From the NCBI GenBank assembly GCA_008501585.1, contig QQUN01000005.1, positions 1-64,000 of the forward strand: a DNA stretch of 64,000 bases, in the 5' to 3' direction. Made by a program: the position numbers and the translations under genes. The stretch is from Pseudomonadota bacterium. GTDB lineage: Bacteria > Pseudomonadota > Gammaproteobacteria > Burkholderiales > Rhodocyclaceae. Of the stretch, positions 59,905 through 64,000 are shown in pieces. Under the pieces are notes generated by a model, which was given only the letters and a program-made list of their open reading frames with translations, had not been told where the DNA came from and did no database searches. The stretch's first letter is position 1; each line of letters begins with the position of its first letter.

Positions 59905-61061
59905 GGGATACATAGAGGTAATCGGGTTGGCTTGCACGGAACCGCCACCGAGCGACATACGAGCTTGACTGGAAATTTCCGCTTTATACGTTTCAAGTTT
60001 TGGAACTAAAGCATAGATTGAAGAGCAATCAACTACAACAGTTCTAAACTGGCTGATGTCAAACGGAATTGGGTCTCCTTTTCTTATGATCTGAACTACT
60101 GGCAAGCTCATCATATGCCGCAGAGCGAGTTCGTAGAAAACGTTTGGGTTGGTAAACGATAAATCTGCTACGACCAACTTCGATTTCATTACATATTCGA
60201 TAACCTGATTTGTGATCATTCCGGGGTGTTCTATTTGGTCTGCCCGGACGACCTTTAGACCCACAGACTCAATTGCTGGCTCAATGATAGAGCCTAGAAA
60301 TAGGTCGGAGTGTTGTCTGTGTTCTGAGCCATCAGCGCCAATCGGAGTGACGTAGAAGCACACTTTTTCAAAATCTACGCCTGTGTGTGTATTTTTCCCC
60401 AACTCTGAGATGATTGCCGGTGTGATTTTTTCTAGCTGCAAAGCAGTTTCTACAGGGGCAGAAGTCAATCCTTCCAGAGCGTGTTCAACATCGATAATTC
60501 TCTGGGCTCCTGAAAGAGTTTTAAGGAGGCCAACTTGTTCCGAATTAACTATGAAATTATCGACTAGAGTCTCTATGTCGTCTTCCGCGTAACCTGCGTC
60601 TTTCAGAGAGTCCGCGAGAACGGTGTGTATAGGAAGCTTGTTTCCCTTGAAAGTTTCATATAGCAGATTGAATGGTTCTACGGAAAGTATTGCCGTGGAA
60701 ATACGCGCATTCGCCCGAGCTCGTTCGGGGACATCTTCCGATGTGGCGCGGTTCCCGTTCTCTGTTAGCTGTAGATGCTCTGTTCCTGGCCCACCGTCAA
60801 TTAGACCGTACTTTGCTGCGTTAGAAACAAGTGTCCGAGAGGGGCCACTCTCTGGCGCTTTTTGGATAGCATCAAAGAGAGTCAGCCGGCGAATTTGTTG
60901 GCTTCCGGCATTCTTTTGTATTGATTTTGCGAAGTCTAGGGCTTCGGTGTAGGCACATAGTGGATATGGCCGTACGCGCCGAGTCCTTTTTTTGCTTTCG
61001 CCGTATCCTCCTTAGTATCACCGTTGTCGGCGTCTGAATAGTTTTCGTTCATGTCTTTCAT
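59884..61061 (-). pseudogene. Frameshifted gene: winged-helix-like N-terminus plus nucleoside 2-deoxyribosyltransferase-like (DRHyd) C-terminus
   Basis: The track lists only 59884-60468 (TTG start). Hand translation shows the same frame open without a stop up to 61012, but lacking a good start. The preceding frame has an ATG at 61061 with GAGG 5 nt upstream and runs MKDMNENYSDADN... to a stop at 60936. A single -1 shift joins the two into about 392 codons. The N-terminal part includes RRLTLFDAIQKAPESGPSR and KYGLIDGG...LQLTENG, winged-helix-like. The C-terminal domain has FYVTPIGADGSEHRQHSD, HPGMITNQVIEYVMKSKLVVADLS and NPNVFYELALRH, where the Glu fits the catalytic Glu of deoxyribosyltransferases. 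The shift could be mutation, sequencing error, or slippage at A7 (60987-60993). Confidence 0.7.
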
Positions 61062-61244
61062 TCGTTCCTCAAATGCCGTGGGTTGAGATATTGGAATGCA
61101 AGCCTTCGCCTGACGGCGAGGTCCATCACGGTACGTAATGGTGCGTGTACTAAATGCTGCTTTCTCTTTGTGAGTACGGCATAAGCATACTGCAAATGGG
61201 TATCTGCCTTCGAACGATGTAAGTCCTAACTCATCCAAAGCCGC

Positions 61245-61622
61245 TCAAAACCCACCCCTCAACACCCCCACCACCCACCGCTCCCGCGCCGACAACCCCC
61301 ATTCCGCCCGATGGATCAACCACAAGGTATCCATCACCGCCGGGGCGCCCTCGACCACCTGTATCGCATCCTGCCGCGCGAAGGCTTGCCGGGCGTAGCG
61401 GGGGAGCACCGTAAAGCCGAGGCCGCGGGCGACGGGTTCGAGGATGAGGGTGATCTGCTTGGTGAAACCGGTGCTGCGCTGGGCGCGGATGCCGGGGGAG
61501 CGGCAGGTGAGCAGGCGGTTGGCCATGGCGTGGCCGATGGGGTGGTTGATGAAGCCGAGGGCGTCGAGGTCGGTCCGGGCGTGTCGGTGGGCGTAGAGGT
61601 TAGGGGCGGTGGCGGTGACGCT
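61245..61622 (-). pseudogene. 3' remnant of a LysR-family regulator gene
   Basis: About 125 codons encode the second half of a LysR effector domain: ALGFINHPIGHAMANRLLTC, LILEPVARGLGFTVLPRYARQAF, VMDTLWLIHRAEWGLSARERWVVG. The winged helix and first half are absent: upstream of about 61622 the frame runs through the MerR gene as a Ser/Pro/Ala-rich shadow. So the gene lost its 5' part, probably when the MerR cluster or the AT-rich island arrived. It ends exactly where the island begins. Confidence 0.75.
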
Positions 61623-62058
61623 ACGCGCGGGGGCGCCGCGGGGCTTTGCGGGTTGGCGCGGCTTGTGTGTTGAAGATGCCGAGCGCGGCGGCCTTAAGGA
61701 GTTTCTGGAAGCTGGGGCAGGCGGCGTGGCTGGGGGCGGGGCAGGCGGCGGCGTGGCGCAGGCCGTCGCTGACGGCGCGCAGGCGTTTAATGAGGGTGTC
61801 GATCTCGTCCGCCTTGGCCGACAGCAATTGTCGGTCGATGTTGGGCTCGCCATTGGGCGAGAGCATGGTGTGGACTTCGTCGAGCGACAGGCCGGCGGCC
61901 TGGCCGAGGGCGATGAGGGCGAGCTGGTCGAGCACGCCGGGCGCAAAGCGGCGGCGCAGGCCGTCGCGGCCGACCGAATGGATGAGCCCGCGCTTTTCGT
62001 AGTAACGCAGCGTCGAGGCGGGCACGCCGGTGCGTTTGGCGACCTCTGAAATATCCAT
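61621..62058 (-). CDS. MerR-family regulator of the DUF2938 operon
   Basis: 145 residues with AAGGAG before the ATG. Winged helix MDISEVAKRTGVPASTLRYYEKRGLIHSVGRDGLRRRFA, then a dimerisation helix (SAKADEIDTLIKRLRAVSDGLRHAA) and a Cys pair in CPAPSHAACPSFQKLL, which may sense metal or redox signals. Divergent from the DUF2938-flavodoxin-DUF2798 operon, whose promoter has MerR geometry. Confidence 0.87.
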   Translation of the reverse strand: MDISEVAKRTGVPASTLRYYEKRGLIHSVGRDGLRRRFAPGVLDQLALIALGQAAGLSLDEVHTMLSPNGEPNIDRQLLSAKADEIDTLIKRLRAVSDGLRHAAACPAPSHAACPSFQKLLKAAALGIFNTQAAPTRKAPRRPRA

Positions 62059-62068
62059 TCAAGACTCC

Positions 62069-62099
62069 TTGACTTGAAGTTGACTTCAACTTTTAGAGT
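62069..62099 (+). promoter_or_regulatory. MerR-type promoter/operator of the DUF2938 operon
   Basis: TTGACT (62069-62074) and TAGAGT (62094-62099) with a 19-bp spacer. A dyad TTGAAGT (62074-62080) and ACTTCAA (62083-62089) lies between them. This matches the distorted-spacer promoters activated by MerR proteins. Confidence 0.82.
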
Positions 62100-62140
62100 G
62101 CGCTCTACAAGCCTGTCAGTCAACGATCAAGGAGGGTCTC

Positions 62141-62635
62141 ATGGCACTGCTTCAAGACATATTCAGGGTGATCTTCATCGGTGTTGGCGCGACCGTGGTG
62201 ATGGACCTGTGGCTCGCGCTGCTGCGCCGTTTTGGCATCCAGGGGCTGAACTTTGCCCTGTTGGGCCGCTGGGCGGGGCATCTGGGCCGCGGCACGCTGG
62301 TGCATCCGGCCATTGCCAGGGCGGCGCCCATTGCGGGCGAGCGTGCGCTGGGCTGGGCGGTGCATTACGCCGTGGGCGTGGTGTTTGCCGCGCTGCTGGT
62401 GGCGGCCTTCGGCATGGCGTGGCTGCTGCGCCCAAGCCTGTGGCCGGCGCTGCTGTTTGGCGTGGCGACGGTGGTGGCGCCGCTTTTTGTGATGCAGCCG
62501 GCCATGGGGGCGGGGTTTGCCGCGTCGAAAACCCCCACGCCGCTGAAGAACTGCGCGCGTAGCGTGCTGAACCATGCGGTGTTTGGCCTGGGCTTGTACC
62601 TGTCCGCCGTGCTCGTGGGCGCGCTTGTGCGCTGA
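62141..62635 (+). CDS. DUF2938 membrane protein
   Basis: 164 residues with about four hydrophobic segments. Family features: GVGATVVMDLWLALLRRFGIQGLNFALLGRWAGHL, HPAIARAAPIAGERALGWAVHYAVGVVFAALLV and VATVVAPLFVMQPAMGAGFAASKTPTPLKN. Function unknown. First gene of an operon with a flavodoxin-like protein and a DUF2798 protein, controlled by the divergent MerR. Confidence 0.86.
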   Translation: MALLQDIFRVIFIGVGATVVMDLWLALLRRFGIQGLNFALLGRWAGHLGRGTLVHPAIARAAPIAGERALGWAVHYAVGVVFAALLVAAFGMAWLLRPSLWPALLFGVATVVAPLFVMQPAMGAGFAASKTPTPLKNCARSVLNHAVFGLGLYLSAVLVGALVR

Positions 62636-62670
62636 GCCGGTGTTCTTCTGACGTTCTGGGAGTTTCCAAC

Positions 62671-63270
62671 ATGCATACGATTGCCATTGTTTATCACAGT
62701 GCCCACGGCCATACCGAGCATATTGCCCGGCACATTGCCGACGGCGCCCGCACGCTGGCGTCCGTCCGGGCCGATCTGCTCCAGGCGGAGGCGCTGACCG
62801 CCGCGCCGGATGTGCTGACTGGCTACGACGGTTTGATCCTCGGTTCGCCCACCTATCTGGGCGGCGTGTCGGGGCCGTTCAAGTCGTTCATGGACGCCAC
62901 CGGCCGCCTGTGGCGCACGCAGCGCCTGCGTGGCAAGCTCGCCGCCGGCTTTACGTTGTCGTCGCTGCCGGCGGGCGACAAGCAGTCGACGCTGATGTCG
63001 ATGTTTGTGTTCTGCATGCAGCACGGCATGCTGTGGGCCGGCAACCCGGTGCTGCCGGAGCAGCGCGACGGGGTGCCGTATGACGAGGCGGCGAACCGGC
63101 TGGGCTCGTGGTCGGGCTTGATGGCGCAGGCCGGGCATGGGGACGCAGCCGATGCCTTCGTGCCCGGCGACATCAAGTCGGCACGGCTGTTCGGGATGCA
63201 TTTTGCGCAGGCGCTACAGCGCCTGGGGGGTGCGGCTGACGTGCATTCGGAACAGGAGGTGTGCGCATGA
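62671..63270 (+). CDS. Flavodoxin-family NAD(P)H-dependent oxidoreductase (WrbA-like)
   Basis: 199 residues, flavodoxin fold. FMN phosphate loop IVYHSAHGHTEHIARHI, then DGLILGSPTYLGGVSGPFKSFMDATGRLW and the LRGKLAAGFTLSSLPAGDKQSTLMS segment, typical of quinone reductase/WrbA relatives. A role in quinone or nitro-compound detoxification is plausible. Overlaps the DUF2798 gene by 4 bp. Confidence 0.86.
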   Translation: MHTIAIVYHSAHGHTEHIARHIADGARTLASVRADLLQAEALTAAPDVLTGYDGLILGSPTYLGGVSGPFKSFMDATGRLWRTQRLRGKLAAGFTLSSLPAGDKQSTLMSMFVFCMQHGMLWAGNPVLPEQRDGVPYDEAANRLGSWSGLMAQAGHGDAADAFVPGDIKSARLFGMHFAQALQRLGGAADVHSEQEVCA

Positions 63271-63494
63271 TTCCCGCCCGATTTGCGCCGGCTCTGTTCA
63301 GTTTGATTCTGTCGGGCTTGATGTCTCTCTTGGTCTCGGGCATTGCGACCTTCCGTGCCACGGGCTTTTCGCCGGACTTTGCCGGCCTGTGGGCGAGTGC
63401 CTGGCTCACGGCGTGGTTGTTTGCCTTTCCGGCGGTGATGCTGGTGTCGCCTGTGGCGCGGCGGATGGTGGGGGCGCTGGTGGCGAAGCCCTGA
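63267..63494 (+). CDS. DUF2798 small membrane protein
   Basis: 75 residues, two membrane helices (FSLILSGLMSLLVSGIATF and WASAWLTAWLFAFPAVMLVSPVARRMV), the usual DUF2798 layout. I use the ATG at 63267, which has GGAGG 8 nt upstream and overlaps the flavodoxin stop; the GTG at 63261 is too close to the ribosome site. Function unknown. Confidence 0.83.
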   Translation: MIPARFAPALFSLILSGLMSLLVSGIATFRATGFSPDFAGLWASAWLTAWLFAFPAVMLVSPVARRMVGALVAKP

Positions 63495-63511
63495 AACGCG
63501 GAGCCGACATG

Positions 63512-63546
63512 AAAAACCCCACGCGCCCGTGACGGGCGGCGTGGGG
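63512..63546 (-). terminator. Rho-independent terminator of katG
   Basis: CCCCACGC (63517-63524) pairs with GCGTGGGG (63539-63546), with an inner CCCGT/ACGGG stem; on the minus strand it ends in TTTTT (63516-63512). It also closes the DUF2938 operon from the left, though without a T run. Confidence 0.85.
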
Positions 63547-63565
63547 TCGTTGCTTCAGGGGTGGC

Positions 63566-64000
<435 letters not shown>

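Larger units (their letters stand above)
59775..61244. other. AT-rich island, probably transferred DNA
   Basis: Lines counted by hand here have about 38-43% GC against about 70% outside. The change is abrupt, at the 3' end of the MerR gene on the left and at the stop codon of a LysR remnant on the right (about 61240). The island contains one frameshifted minus-strand gene and its terminator. The 183 bp from 61062 to 61244 hold only a weak TTG-initiated ORF extension and no feature I can name. I see no integrase, tRNA gene or clear target-site repeats. Confidence 0.75.

Noticed and set aside
60623-60952. 109-residue plus-strand ORF in the AT-rich island
   Set aside because: It is opposite the long open minus-strand frame that I assign to the frameshifted gene and has no recognisable features.
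59884-61061. Retron-type system
   Set aside because: The DRHyd-like domain recalls a retron effector, but no reverse transcriptase gene or msr/msd-like structured RNA is visible next to it.

Overview
The window is 64 kb of high-GC DNA (about 65-72% GC in the lines I counted by hand) from a betaproteobacterium, most likely a member of the Rhodocyclales (Thauera/Azoarcus/Zoogloea-like). The placement is inference from gene content and order: fur divergent from bamE-dapB, carA-carB-greA, rlmE-ftsH, an rnf (rsx) operon followed by nth and a DUF1841 gene, a yciB-yciI-bolA-parvulin cluster, and a PEP-CTERM-anchored esterase. No rRNA, tRNA or CRISPR array was seen. Coding density is high and almost every gene can be assigned to a family.

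Layout. 1-12.8 kb: 3' end of recN, a Gdt1-type exporter, fur, bamE-dapB, a large hybrid histidine kinase, carAB-greA, a DUF4149 gene, yhbY and rlmE. 12.8-23 kb: ftsH, an M61 peptidase, then a minus-strand group of MoxR ATPase, a small membrane protein, a TIR-domain membrane protein and a VWA protein, followed by a PEP-CTERM GDSL esterase and two tandem cytochromes c. 23-31 kb: DUF1841, nth, the six rsx genes and pyrD. 30.6-47 kb: DUF4142 and a Crp-like regulator, the N-degron transferases bpt and aat with an iron-type ABC transporter, the parvulin/BolA/YciI/YciB operon, a persulfide-dioxygenase-like enzyme, an EnvZ/OmpR-type pair, and the operon tsaB-rimI-udg-lemA-TPM-TPM, then lplT. 47-56 kb: LysR, radA, an MntA-HepT toxin-antitoxin pair, fpr with a divergent LysR gene, a MASE1/CHASE/PAS/GAF/GGDEF cyclase and a proline iminopeptidase. 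56-64 kb is the accessory end: a Cys-rich mini-protein, a 211-bp triplicated repeat, an SDR, a MerR-controlled cation exporter, an AT-rich insert carrying a frameshifted gene, a LysR remnant, a MerR-controlled DUF2938/flavodoxin/DUF2798 operon, and the 3' end of katG.

Most interesting points. (1) In the AT-rich island (59775-61244) the ORF track shows only a 194-residue fragment. Reading the minus strand by hand, the frame stays open far upstream and joins a second fragment through one -1 frameshift. The result is a gene of about 392 codons with a winged-helix-like N-terminal part and a nucleoside-2-deoxyribosyltransferase-like (DRHyd) C-terminal domain, a fold used by immunity effectors. (2) A TIR-transmembrane-Ig-like protein sits between a MoxR ATPase and its VWA partner. 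(3) Two copies of a palindromic element each carry the stop codon of a neighbouring gene. (4) A tandem array of three repeat units has captured the last codons of the neighbouring gene. (5) Two MerR-type promoters with 19-bp spacers explain the wiring of the two metal/redox-type clusters.
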